NCBI GenBank assembly: GCA_020226215.1 | Contig: CM035226.1 | Location: forward strand, 62,643,455 to 62,707,454 | Source of the DNA: Sindora glabra | Taxonomy: Eukaryota > Streptophyta > Magnoliopsida > Fabales > Fabaceae | Direction: 5' to 3' | Length of the DNA stretch: 64,000 nt | In this document: piece after piece, positions 1-11,240 of the stretch | How positions within the stretch are numbered: the first letter of the stretch is position 1 | Layout: each line of letters starts with the position of its first letter | Translations under genes and position numbers: made by a program | Notes under the pieces: model-generated | The model's database searches: none | Seen by the model: the letters and a program-made list of their open reading frames with translations, nothing else | What the model was told of the DNA's origin: nothing

Positions 1-62
1 ACCTTATTAAATAAATAAAATACATGATTCTCATTTTGCATATTTTTCTATTGTAGATAACC

Positions 63-942
63 ATGGCATCAAATGCATCAAATTTATTACTGCGATCTAT
101 CCTTGAGAAGGATAACCTGAATGGGACGAATTTTCTCAATTGGTATCGAAACTTGAGGATTGTCCTTAAGCATGAAAAAAAACAATATGTCCTAGAGCAA
201 CCTACTCCAGATGAGCCTGCTGCTAATGCTCCTCGAGCAGAAAAAGATGCTTATAAGAAGCATGAAGATGCTTTGAATGTCAGTTATCTCATGCTTATTA
301 CCATGAACTTTGAGCTTCAGAAGCAACATGAGAACATGGAGGCGTTCAATATGATTGATCACCTTAAACAGCTCTACCAAGAGCAAGCAAGACATGAGAT
401 ATGATGTATCTAAAGCATTATTTCAGTGTAAGATGGCTGAAGGAACACCCGTTGCTACACATGTGCTTAAAATGATTGGGTACATCAATAGCCTTGAAAG
501 ATTGGGTTTTCCTTTGCAGCAAGAATTGGCCACTGATATAGTTCTGCAATCGTTGCCTGAGAGCTATAGTCAATTCGTCATGAATTACAACATGAACAAA
601 ATTGATAAGACTTTGCCTGAACTGCTTAACATGTTGAGAACTGCTGAGCAGAACTTGAAAAAGTCCAAGCCCAATACCATTATGATGGTTCAAAAGGGCA
701 AGTCTAAGGCCAAGAATAAAAAGAAAAAGGACAAGACTAATGGAAAGTCCAAGTCAAGTTCCTCTGCACTGAAGCCTAAAGGTGGCGTGGCCAAGGAAGG
801 GCAATGCTTCCATTGTAAAGAACCAGGACATTGGAAGCGAAATTGCAAGATTTACTTGGAAGAGCTTAAGAAGCAAAAGGAAAGTGGGACTTCCAACTCA
901 GATATTTATGTTATAGAGGTTAATTTATTTACTTCTACATCT
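63..942 (+). pseudogene. gag: copia gag (UBN2-type), frameshifted
   Basis: Capsid protein gene of the copia element. The ATG at 63 opens a UBN2/DUF4219-like N-terminus with the LNGTNFLNWYRNLRIVL stretch typical of copia gag. The frame runs to about 390, where it shifts by one base. The second frame (355-945) continues the family pattern and carries a basic lysine-rich tract and a zinc knuckle of the form C-x2-C-x4-H-x4-C at about 805-846 (CFHCKEPGHWKRNC), which binds the genomic RNA. The frame ends in TAG at 943-945 just before the protease; this position is normally Trp in relatives, so the stop looks like a point mutation. Product is not expected to be functional. Confidence 0.88.
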
Positions 943-945
943 TAG

Positions 946-2297
946 GTATTAGATACTGGATGTGGTACTCACATTTGTGTAAATGTCCAGGATCTTAAAG
1001 AAAGTAGATCATTAGCCAAAGGTGAAGTGGACCTGCGCGTTGGAAATGGAGCAAGAGTTGCTGCATTAGCTGCAGGGACTTATTATTTATCTTTACTTAG
1101 TGGATTAGTTTTAGAATTGGACAATTGTTATTTTGTGCCTACTGTTAGTAGAAATTTGATTTCTGTTTCTTGTTTAGACAAGAAAGGTTTTTCATTTATA
1201 ATAAAGGACAAATGTTACTCTATTTATTTAAATGAAATGTTTTATGGTAGTGCACAATTAATGAATGGTCTTTATGTTCTGGACCTTGAAAATCCAATCT
1301 ATAACATAAACACGAAGAAGGTCAAAACTAATGATTTAAATCCAACCTATCTTTGGCATTGTCGTTTAGGCCATATAAATGAGACACATATCTCCAAACT
1401 TCATAAGGATGGATTTTTGGACTCATTTGATTTTGAATCATATGAGGTATGTGAGTCATGTTTATTAGATAAGATGACTAAAGCCTCTTTTACTGGGAAA
1501 GGTGAAAGGGCTAGTGATTTATTGGGCCTTATACATAGTGATGTATGTGGACCTTTAAACACATAAGCTAGAGGAGGTTATCAGTACTTCATTACTTTTA
1601 CTAATGATTTCAGTAGATATGGTTTCGTGTTTCTTATGAAACACAAGTCTGAATCTTTTGAAAAGTTCAAAGAGTTCAAAAATGAAGTACAAAACTAACT
1701 TGGTAAAAGTATTAAAGCACTTCGATCAGATCGAGGTGGTGAATACTTAGACCGAGAGTTCCTTAATCATCTAAAGGAGTGTGGCATTGTATCACAACTC
1801 ACTCCACCAGGAACACCTCAATGGAATGGTGTTTCTGAAAGGAGGAATCGAACTTTGTTATACATGGTTCGGTCAATGATGAGTCAGGCTAACCTTCCAA
1901 ATTCCTTCTGGGGACATGCTCTAGAGACTACAACTTTCACACTAAATCGTGTTCCATCAAAATTAGTTCAAAAGACACCATATGAGATATGACAGGGAAA
2001 CGTCCTAATTTGTCTTTTACGAAGATTTGGGGCTGCAAAGCTTACGTAAGACGTCAAGCTTTTGATAAACTTGGACCCAAATCTGATAAATATTTTTTCG
2101 TTGGATATCCTAAGAAAATAAAAGGATATTATTTCTATAATCCAATCGAGCAAAAAGTATTTATTGCTCGAACTAGTGTTTTTCTAGAGAGAGAATTTAT
2201 CTCTAAAAGAATCAATGGGAGAAGAATAGAACTTGAAGAAATTCAAGATCAACGAGAAAACATTGAACTTGAGATGGAACCTGAGCTGGTTCCATAA
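946..2297 (+). pseudogene. pol: copia protease and integrase, with stops
   Basis: The frame directly after the TAG at 943-945 starts with VLDTGCGTHIC, the aspartic protease active site (DTG), at about 946-980. It is followed by the integrase zinc domain (HCRLGH...CESC, about 1357-1460) and the catalytic core. Its acidic residues are visible as HSDVCGP (about 1539), RSDRGGEY (about 1725) and the E of GVSERRNR (about 1830). In-frame stops lie at 1564-1566 and 1696-1698. A one-base loss near 1990 moves the frame, after which the C-terminal integrase part runs from 1989 to the TAA at 2295-2297. All catalytic residues can still be read, so the decay is recent enough to follow but disabling. Confidence 0.87.
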
Positions 2298-3997
2298 ACA
2301 GTTGTGGAAGAACTTGCTCATGTAACACAAAACCCACGTAGATCTAGTAGGATACGTCGTGAGCCCGAGAGATATAGTTTTCTCATGACTCATCACGGTG
2401 ATGTGTTGCTCATGGACCAAGATGAGCCCACAACCTACCAAGAAGCTATGATGGGGCCAGATTCTGAGAAATGGCTAGAAGCTATGAAATCAGAGATGGA
2501 CTCCATGTATTCAAACTAAGTTTGGACTTTGGTTGATCCACCTGAAGGGGTAAAACCCATTGGATACAAATGGGTTTTCAAAAAGAAAACTGACATGGAT
2601 GGTAATGTGTGTACCTTTAAAGGATGATTGGTTGCAAAAATTTTTAAACAAATTCATGGTATTGACTATGATGAGACTTTTTCTCCAGTTGTCATGCTTA
2701 AATCCATCAGGATTCTTCTAGCTATAGCAGCATATTATGATTATAAAATCTGGCAAATGGATGTCAAAACTGCTTTCCTTAATGGAAATCTTCTTGAGGA
2801 TGTGTACATGACACAACCTGAAGGTTTTGTAAATCCTAAAAATGTTGGAAAAGTTTTCTAATTGCAACGATCCATTTATGGGTTGAAGCAAGCTTCTCGG
2901 AGTTGGAATCTTCGTTTCGATGATGCAATCAAAGAGTTTGGTTTCATTAAAAATGAAGATGAACCCTGTGTATACAAGAAGGTTAGTGGGAGCACAATAG
3001 TCTTTCTGGTGTTATATGTAGATGACATATTACTCATTGGAAATGACATTCCTACACTACAGTCTGTAAAAACTTGGTTAGGAAATTGTTTTTCTATGAA
3101 AGACTTAGGTGAGGCCTCCTATGTATTAGGTATCAAGATCTATAGAGATAGATCGAGAAAATTGCTTGGCTTAAGTCAAAGTACATACATCGACAAGGTG
3201 CTAAAAAGGTTTAGCATGCAAGATTCTAAAAGAGGATTCTTGCCGGTGTCACATGGCATAAGTCTCTCAAGAACTCAATGTCCTTCCACAGAGTATGAGA
3301 GACAGCGCATGAGTAAGATCCCTTATGCATCTGCGATTGGGTCTATCATGTATGCCATGTTATGTACTCGTCCTGATGTCTTGTATACTTTAAGCATGAC
3401 GAGCAGATACCAATCAGATCCTAGTGAAAGTCACTGGATAGCTATCAAGAATATTCTTAAGTACTTAAGAAGAACTAAAGACATGTTTTTGATTTATGGA
3501 GGTGAGGAAGAGCTCATTGTAAATTGTTACACTGATGCTAGCTTTCAAACTGATAAAGATGACTTCAGGTCGCAATTAGATTATGTATTTTGCCTTAATG
3601 GTGGTGCTGTGACCTGGAAGAGTCCAAAGCAAGGGACAGTGACTGATTCTACAACAGAAGCTGAATACATTACGGCATTAGATGTCGCAAAAGAGGCTGT
3701 TTGGATTAAGAAGTTCATCAATGAACTTGGAGTTGTTCCTAGCATTGCTGACCCAATAAAGCTCTATTGTGACAATAATGGAGCCATTGCGCAAGTCAAG
3801 GAACCTAGATCTCACCAGAAATCCAACATATACTCCGGCGCTATCATCTCATAAGAGATATTGTTAACAAAAATGATGTCAGAATATGCAAAATACCGAC
3901 TAACGATAATGTTGCCGGTCCATTAACAAAAGCCCTAACGCAGCAAAAGCATGATAGTCATATGAGATCTATAGGTATTAGATACATGGATGATTAG
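2298..3997 (+). pseudogene. pol: copia reverse transcriptase and RNase H, with stops
   Basis: The frame continues through TAA at 2517-2519, TGA at 2625-2627 and TAA at 2859-2861. The copia RT signature is present: WQMDVKTAFLNG at about 2755, SIYGLKQASRSWN at about 2872, and the catalytic YVDD at 3015-3026. RNase H follows with YTDASFQTD (about 3529) and TTEAEYITA (about 3650). A one-base loss near 3822 shifts the frame; homology goes on in another frame to a TAG at 3995-3997. The stops are mostly single transitions from Gln, Arg or Lys codons. Confidence 0.87.
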
Positions 3998-4005
3998 TTT
4001 GAGTG

Positions 4006-4017
4006 TAAGTGGGAGAT
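4006..4017 (+). other. polypurine tract of copia element
   Basis: The purine-rich run TAAGTGGGAGAT lies immediately before the LTR start TGTTAG at 4018. This is the usual position and composition of the plus-strand primer in plant copia elements. Confidence 0.8.
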
Positions 4018-5455
4018 TGTTAGTGTATATGCCCTAAAACCTATCATATTGGTGATTGTAATTTTGAATCATGTTATTTTAATGGCAATTCTAATTATTA
4101 TATTTATATATATTGTCTGCGTAATATATTCAATTATGATAATAACCTTAGAATAATTGTATTATTAAATGTCCCTAGTCATATATCATTATGGATTAGG
4201 TTACTTTGATATGTTAAGACTAGCATGTGTGAAGACTTATATAGGATATTAAGCTTACACATGAGTACAAGTTAGAGAACTTGTATACTGGATCGACCCA
4301 TATTAAGAATACTACATGGATCGTTATATGAGTGTCATGAGTGGTTCTTAGTGATCATTATTAATATGGTCCTTTGACTTGAGATCACCAAGGTTCCCTA
4401 CATGTGAGTTTCATATTTTGATACTATTCTATGTCACTAATGGTTAAGTGAATGCAAGGGTAGATATTGGATATGTCACATATCATGCGGAGGGGTTTGT
4501 GTGATCAAGATGGGATTTGTCCCTCCTATATAACAGGAGTAACATCTATGGGCCCCTTGATTAAGTAAAGTTGAGAAAATGCATGGCCATGCTTAGATGA
4601 ATTGACATGGGATGTCGATTACATTTGTTTCAGTCAACTTACTTAGGAATCAAGAAACCTTAAGATTGGGCTATACGGGAATGACACGCTCCATGTCTCG
4701 TGCTCAATCTAGATGTATAGGACAAAAGGACATAGGTGATGATCAACTGTAAAGGTTTAGTCAAATCACCGACTTTCTCATTGCTTGGGTAACAATGATG
4801 TATTACTAGACACCAATCATTGTTTATGATCAATGGTCATTGCCAACGTAATGAGAGCCTATAGGGTCGCACACTTAGAACCTAGTGAATTTGGAATTAA
4901 TGGACCAAATTGTTTGGGCTTAATGTTTGGGAATTCATGTCATAATTATAAGGCCCAAAAGTAAGCCTATAATTGTACATGGAATAAAGCCCAAATAAGT
5001 TAAGTTTTTCTATGCACCTATTTAAATAGCTTGTTGGGTAATAATAGGATTTATTATCATTATTCATGCACCCCAAAAAGGCATAGAAAAAACCTAGCAC
5101 CTCTCCTTGACCAAAACCCTTGAAGAGGCGTAGCTAACACTACGAGGTGAAAGGAGATCAATTCCAACCAGTGTTTGTGCGGACATTCATTAGTGATTCA
5201 CGAGTTCGTGTGGATACCATAGAGGTGTAGCCATATTAAACGTTGCACTGGTGATCTGATCTTCTAGTTTCTATTCTAGTTTGTGATTTGGAGAGCAGAT
5301 TGGATTGGAAAACAGACAAAAGCAGATCGAATTTGCTGTGTAGTAGACAGAAGATTTTTGGCCGAAAGGTATAAACCCTAATCCCTAATCTATGACGTTC
5401 TGAATTCGCATGGATCCTTGGTGGAAATCGTGTAAAAATTTTATTCCGCTGTGCA
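4018..5455 (+). repeat. 3' LTR of copia element
   Basis: The LTR begins TGTTAGTGTATATGCC right after the polypurine tract. A TATA-like TATTTAAATAG at 5019-5029 fits a U3 promoter, with the R/U5 part following. The end is put at GTGCA (5451-5455) because minus-strand gypsy RNase H homology starts a few bases later. Without the 5' LTR the exact end cannot be confirmed. Confidence 0.7.
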
Positions 5456-5690
5456 TGTATGATACTTCCAAAAATTGAAAGCTGCTCTATTTAGCTTCTC
5501 ACTAAAATAAGCAATGGGCTTTCTTTTGTGTAATAATATAGCTCTAATACCTATACCTAAGGCATCACATTCAATTTCAAAAATTTTTGTGAAGTTAGGA
5601 AAAACAAGTAAATGTGAGGAACTCAACCTTTTTTTAAACAAATTAAAAGCCTTTTCTTGCTCTTCTTCCCAATGAAAACTCAATTTTTTC
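5456..5690 (-). pseudogene. pol: gypsy RNase H fragment
   Basis: The minus frame 5683-5441 reads WEEEQEKAFNLFKKRL, then FEIECDALGIGI and KPIAYFSEKLN. These are the RT/RNase H connection and the first RNase H acidic motif (ECDA) of Ty3/gypsy polymerases. Identity is lost after about 5460 at the junction with the copia LTR. It is a truncated fragment and has no function on its own. Confidence 0.8.
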
Positions 5691-5799
5691 TCAGATAATT
5701 CATTTAAAGGGGCAACTAGGGTGCTAAAATTTTAAACAAACCTTCTATAAAAGCTAACTAGCCTATGAAAAATTCTTATCTCACTAGCATTCTTAGAGG

Positions 5800-6638
5800 T
5801 AAACTATTGCCTAATTGCTCTAACTTTTTCTTCATCTATTTCAATTGCCTAGCTATAACAGCATAGCTCAAGAAAATATTTTTCCAAACAAAAAAAAATA
5901 TTTCTCCATATTGGCATTCAATTTTTCTTCTTTTAAAACTTACAAGATATATCTCAAATACATAACATGGTCATCAACATTTTTATCATAAATAAGGATA
6001 TCTTTAAAATAAATAACAACAAACTTTCTAATGAAAGGGTGTAAAACATATTTCATCAATCTCGTAAAAGTATCAGGTACATTGGACAAATCAAAAGGCA
6101 TTACAAGCCATGTTTTGTTTTAAAACTAGTTTTCCACTCATCACCCTCATTCTAATTTGATAGTAACTTTGTTTCAAATCAATTTAAAAAAAAAACACAT
6201 GAACCATGCAATTATCATATCTATACTTTATAATAATTTTGCTGATTGGTTGACAATCAATATACATTCTCTAAAACCCATCCTTCTTTGGCTTTGCACT
6301 AGCAACACAAGTACAAAATATAGGCTTATACTTTCTTTAATGTATCCTTTGAATATAAGATCCTCTACTTGCCTTTGGATCTCTTTGGTTTCTTCTAGAT
6401 TTGTCCTATAAACATAATGATTTGGAATAGAAGCACTCAGAATGAAATCAATTTGATGCTTAATTTCTCTTTTAGGTGGTAATTCTCTTAAAGCATTTTT
6501 AAGGAATACATCTTCAAATTCTCGTAAAAAAGAGTAAATATCACTAGGGAAAACCAAAGTTTCTTGGTTCATAATTATGTAGGCTTCTTTATACAAAAGG
6601 ACAAACATTGGCCTATTATCATAGTAGCTATTACTCAT
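5800..6638 (-). pseudogene. pol: gypsy reverse transcriptase fossil
   Basis: The minus frame 6638-6228 carries the RT N-terminal region (LRELPPKREIKHQIDF, then YRTNLEETKEIQRQVEDL and KGYIKES). The equivalent of the palm motif is found in another frame at about 6030-5940: KFVVIYF followed by KDILIYDKNVDDHV, where the catalytic YFDD has become YFKD. Several shifts separate the pieces. Confidence 0.75.
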
Positions 6639-7289
6639 ATCACTTATTCTTGTAAAGATATTTAACTTGCCTTTCCCTCTCTCTCATTTTGAATATTCCC
6701 CTTCATTATTTTTTCTTTTTTTAATTTTCTTTCAAACTTTCTTTCTTTCTTTTTTTTATCATTTTTATTTTTTTTATTCTTTCTTTTTTTGCATTTTTGT
6801 TTAATATTCTTGTACTTGTTTTAGTAACTAAGATAAAAGGGTCACCTTTCAACCTTTCATTTCAAAGTTATATCTATCAAAAACTCTATCATGAGTAGTA
6901 TTCATATCAAATTGTTAGGGTTTCCTAAACAATATATGATAAGCATGCATGCAGACAATATTGCATAATATCTTAGTATAATACCTACCAAGGATGAAAG
7001 TGACCAATATTTGCTTGGTCACTCTAACCTCTCTGTTATCATTCAACCATTGTAATTTATAATGTGAGATGTTTTAAGATAGGCAAACTCAATTTCTTAA
7101 CCATAATAGTACTAGTCACATTAGCATAACTGCCACTATTAATGATTAAGTTATAATTTTTTTCCATAACTTAGCATCGAGTATGGAAGATATTTTCTCT
7201 TTGATCTTCATTCTCTTCCTTGGATTAAATATTCAATGATCTTCTAACCACCAAAGCATTACCATTCATAGCAACTTCAAATTCTTCAC

Positions 7290-8140
7290 CACTTTCTTCT
7301 ATGCAAGGATATGATTCTTTTTCCCATTATCACTAGCAGATTCTATCTTTCCATTTTCTCTTATCATCATCACTCTCTTATTAGAGAATTCATTAGAAAC
7401 ATGGCCACACCCCATGCATCTAAAGCATTGTACATTAGCATGTCTATAAGGCATTTTAATTTTCCTATTACCTTTAAAGTCTTCCACTTTATGTTCAAAT
7501 GATGATTCAACCTTGTATTTAATGATTTTATCCTTCTTCTTTTCAACTTTATATCCTAAGGTTTCTATGAAGCATTAGAACCATGGCCATAATTAGAAGA
7601 ACTCTTCCTCTTCAGTTATTTTTTAACCTGTATAGCCATATGTACTATTTCTTCCAAGTCCACATAATGTTAAAGCTTCACTATGTTAGCAATGTCTTTA
7701 TTTAACTCTTAGAGAAAATTAGCTATAATAGCTTTTTGGTCCTACTCTATATTGGCTCTAATCATATAAATCTCCATCTCTTTATGGTAGTCTTTCACAC
7801 TCTTAAGCCCTTAAGTAAAGCCCTATAACTTTTGATATAATTCTCTACAGTAATGGCTTGGAATGAATCTCTTTTGTGTGATAAAATATTAACTCCTCTT
7901 AAGTTTTTATTGACCATTTAAGGTTCCTTCGGACATTAATTATAATTTGATCCCACCTAATGAGGGTATAGTTAATGAATTTATTGTTAATAATTTAACT
8001 TTCTTTTATTTAGAATAGTTATAGCAATCAAAGATTAATTCTATATTCTTTTCTCATTCCAAATAAGCCTCTAAATCATTCTTGCCTTAGAATGAAGGAA
8101 TCTTCATCTTAATGTTATCGGGTCTAGAATTGATTTGATA
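7290..8140 (-). pseudogene. gag: gypsy gag fossil with zinc knuckle
   Basis: The 5' part, about 8140-7920 on the minus strand, reads DNIKMKIPSF, then GKNDLEAYLE and KRIELIFDC with stops between. This matches the retrotransposon gag domain of plant chromoviruses. The 3' part, 7487-7299, holds a knuckle of the form C-x2-C-x4-H-x4 (CFRCMGCGHVSNE) whose last Cys is changed to Phe. The arrangement supports a minus-strand element whose 5' end lies to the right. Confidence 0.72.
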
Positions 8141-8400
8141 TTTTCTTAGTCTATCAACTTTTCTTCTTTTATTTTTCCATTCACCTTTTCTTCTTTCATT
8201 TCTATTAGATTCATGAGAATCTTTACTTCCTAATTGTTACTAGTACCTCCTCATCTTCAAAATTTCTTTCATTTTATCCAATATCTCTATTTTCCCTCCT
8301 TTCTCCCTCAACTCTACCAAGTCTATTGTCTACTTCACCAAACTTCAAACTTATTCCATTCACTTGTTGTTATAGAATTCTAAGAATAGATTTATATTAT

Positions 8401-9815
8401 TCATACTTCCTCTTAACATCTTAAAGGATTTCCTACAAGAAAAGGTTAAAAAAGAATGGGAACTCACAAAAGCACTTTTCTTATTTGATATAGAAGCATT
8501 CACGCTTATGTTTGTACTCTAACTTTAAAGCTTTCCCTTTAAACAAGCTTAAACATTCTTGCTTTTTTGCGCTTTTTACTTTTTTCTTTTTCAAAGTTCC
8601 TTAAGAACTAAGAAGACACAATCAATAAAATTCACTAATTGTGATACTCAATTATCACAAATCAAATCTAATATTTCAAAAAATGAGTTCAAAAAAACAA
8701 AACTAAAGGAAAAATAAAAGGAAATAAAGATAAATTTCAAACTCAATAGGAATAGAAGAACTAAGAATGAAATGAATGAGTTAAGAATGGAAGATTGGCA
8801 TGAATGAAAAAAGCAATGAAAAGTTTAATTCAAAATAAGAATTTCAAGAAGATATAAAGCAAGCAATACACAAATAACTTCTCTTGACACACACTTTCTT
8901 TTGCTTTTCTTTCTTGATTTCTATTTCTTTTTGCTTTTATTTTTTCTCTTTTGTTTATCACTTTAATTTCTTATTTTTATCTTTACTTTTGCTTTTGATT
9001 CAATTGCTTTTTTTCTCTTGGCTTTCTTTTGTTTTAAATCCCCTTAACAATATTATAACACCTTTATTTTATCGGATCAAAGGGGTAAATGACTATAATA
9101 TTCAAGTACCACAAGTATATAAAGGTGTACTTAAGTACAGTAGTTGACTACCATGATTTTAGTAGACTTTACCTTTAACTAATCAAGTAAAAGATTCAAG
9201 TACTAGGCAATTTCTCAAAGAGTACTCACATATACAATTGACTGCCTTAAATTCAAGTGCTCCTTACCATTAAGTATTTAAATATAATAGCTAACAACTA
9301 TACAATTTTATGTAGTACTTAAGTATAGTAATCAAGTACTATAAGTCAAACTTCTAATTTTAAACTTTTGACAAACAATTTCAAAGCACCTTTTAAACTT
9401 AAATTAGAATCATGAATTTGCATGCAAGCAAACATAATTATAAAACTAGATTTTCAAGGATTGAAGCATAAAAATGAAGGATAATAAGAGTAACAACAAT
9501 TGGATTGCAAAATAGCATAAATAGAATCAATAAACAAAGTAAATTGGATTGGAATGAAGAATAACACAAGAGCAATGACAAGAATTATGCAAAAATAGCA
9601 ATAATAAGTATAATTAACATAAAACAAGATACACAAACTCAAAATTGAATAATAATAACATCTTATGAATTAGATCAATGAGTTATGAAATTAGCAAATC
9701 AAAATGAAAAATGCAAAAAATACAAGTAAACAAGGATAAACCTGAATATTGGGAAACAAGCTTTAATTACCAAATAATGTGAACCTAGAATGAACTTATC
9801 ATAGAAAACTGCCAA
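8401..9815. other. noncoding tail, probable 5' part/LTR of the decayed gypsy element
   Basis: No coding sequence is seen. The stretch is AT-rich, with a pyrimidine-rich block (8880-9040) and, from 9095 to 9345, many copies of AAGTACT/AGTACTT-like words. The same words occur at 36385-36530, on the far side of the Athila-type insertion, so the two stretches are probably one interrupted sequence. I found no clear primer binding site. Confidence 0.45.
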
Positions 9816-9820
9816 ACAAT
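9816..9820. repeat. target-site duplication ACAAT, left
   Basis: ACAAT directly precedes the LTR start TGATAAATGC at 9821. The same five bases directly follow the other LTR end at 35949. A five-base duplication is standard for plant LTR elements. Confidence 0.93.
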
Positions 9821-11175
9821 TGATAAATGCACATTTGCACTTATATTTTTTGTGTTTCATCACTTATTTATTTAGTTTTTTGTGCAAATTAATTGGAAAA
9901 GGGTACTTAAATGCTCGATATTTTGTTCTCAGGTTTTGAAGTGACTCATTAGAGCATTAGAAAAGGATTCAGAGCTAAAACCATGCAAATTGTGGAGAAT
10001 CAAAGCAAATTCACTCATCTAACAAAGAACACGAGGTATGAGAACCCTGTGTGGATGACCGTGTATCTTTCTGTGTATTTCGAAGCCTCGTTGAGTTGCT
10101 CGTAGAAAAACATGGGGGTCGACATGGGCAGTGTCAGACCCCGTGTACCATACTGCTTGACCCTTCGTATAAGAACACGGATCACAATACGGGCCGTGTC
10201 ATACCCCGTGTACTTTACCCATATAAGTTTTATGCGGAGAATTTGTTAAAAAGGAGAGGAGAGCTGAAAATTAAAGAGAAGACCGTCAGTAGAAACCCTT
10301 GGAGAGACCTAAAGAAACTGAGGGTGACTGCTAGCTTTGGAGGATTGGATTCAAGCAAAGGATTGAAGATTCAAGCAAGGAATTTGTAGAGCTTCATGAC
10401 TAGTTTGATTCCCCTCTCTATTTTCTGGTTTTCTGCTGGTTTTATAATGAACTCACACTAAACCTCAGTGCTCAGTTAGGGTAAACTTGTTCATGGATTT
10501 ATGGATTTGATTTTAATATAATCTAGTTTGATTTATTATTGATTTATGACTTGATTATGCTATTTTGTAATTCAACAACCCAATACTTCCGGAATATTGG
10601 ACTTGTGTAAAGGATTAGTTGATTCTAGGTTGGAATGACCAATTAATTAATCAGACCTTTCATAATTATTAGGAATCTCTATTAGACTTAGGAATTAAGC
10701 TAATTGGATTCTTTTGCACAAGATGAAATGTCTAAAATTGGATTCTCAAAGCACTGTTAATGCAACTTAGGTGAGTGATTACTAGAGAAATTCTAGGCAC
10801 TTTATTTATTGGTTAGTAGCTAGTAGCCTTGCAATAAGGTATAGCTTATTTTCAGTAATCCAGCAATCTAAATTAACAGTAAACCGAGATAGAAGATTAT
10901 CTTCATTTCATAATGAATAGCACAAGGAAACCCTAAAGCTGAGTACATTTCCACCCCATTTGGATTAAATTTTTACTTAATTCATACTAGTTCCATTTGC
11001 TTCCTTTTTTATAACTAAACTTTGTTTCGCATTTTACTCTTAATTCACAATCACAATTAGTACACCTAGATAATTTACCTTAAAATTCAGTTAGTATTTG
11101 ACACTCAATCCCTATGGAGACGATATCTTTTATACTATAACTCGACTAAGCCCGTGCACTTGTGGGCTCACATTA
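9821..11175 (+). repeat. 5' LTR of outer Athila-type element
   Basis: It is 1355 bp and starts TGATAAATGCAC. The end reads CTCACATTA where the 3' LTR has CTCACGTCA, so the terminal CA is mutated. ACACGGG-type motifs occupy about 10028-10215 in U3, directly upstream of a TATA-like CATATAAG at 10220-10227. An open frame at 10051-10389 lies within the LTR and shows no protein-family similarity that I recognise. Confidence 0.93.
10220..10227 (+). promoter_or_regulatory. TATA-like box of 5' LTR
   Basis: CATATAAG follows the palindrome cluster. It is conserved in the 3' LTR (34994-35001) and in the left LTR of the inner element (18927-18934, minus strand). Position between the repeated motifs and the transcribed part fits a U3 core promoter. 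The function is inferred. Confidence 0.5.
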
Positions 11176-11181
11176 AGTTTT

Positions 11182-11199
11182 TGGCGCCATTGCCGGTGA
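11182..11199 (+). other. primer binding site of outer element
   Basis: TGGCGCCATTGCCGGTGA starts six bases after the LTR. It matches, with two changes, the TGGCGCCGTTGCCGGGGA site that Athila elements use, complementary to the 3' end of tRNA-Asp. Confidence 0.85.
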
Positions 11200-11235
11200 T
11201 TGAAACTAGTTGATATTAATAGAAACTTTTGAGTG

Positions 11236-11240
11236 AATTA
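11236..11240. repeat. target-site duplication AATTA of solo LTR (left)
   Basis: AATTA is repeated at 12725-12729. Removing one copy and the LTR leaves a leader that lines up with that of the inner element. Confidence 0.9.

Larger units (their letters stand above)
1..5455 (+). mobile_element. Ty1/copia LTR retrotransposon, 5' end outside window
   Basis: The order gag, protease, integrase, reverse transcriptase, RNase H followed by a polypurine tract and an LTR is the Ty1/copia order. The 5' LTR and primer binding site lie left of position 1. The coding part holds at least seven in-frame stops and three frameshifts, so the copy is dead. The 3' limit near 5455 is where homology to a different, minus-strand gypsy element begins. 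It is less sure than the LTR start at 4018, because the left target-site duplication is out of view. Confidence 0.9.
5456..8400 (-). mobile_element. decayed chromovirus-like Ty3/gypsy remnant
   Basis: Read on the minus strand, from right to left, the fossils are gag (about 8140-7290), RT (6638-5800) and RNase H (about 5700-5456), the Ty3/gypsy order. Similarity is to the common plant chromovirus gag-pol type (HQIDFI..., EIQRQV, FEIECDALGIGI). The RNase H part stops within the motif near 5460, where the copia 3' LTR begins, so the copia element probably inserted here and the rest of pol is left of the window. The copy is much older than the Athila-type elements, with stops in every few dozen codons. 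Confidence 0.75.

Noticed and set aside
10051..10389. Open frame of 112 codons inside the 5' LTR of the outer element
   Set aside because: It lies wholly in LTR sequence, crosses the TATA-like box, and its partner at 34951-35163 in the 3' LTR is shorter and altered. No protein family is recognised.
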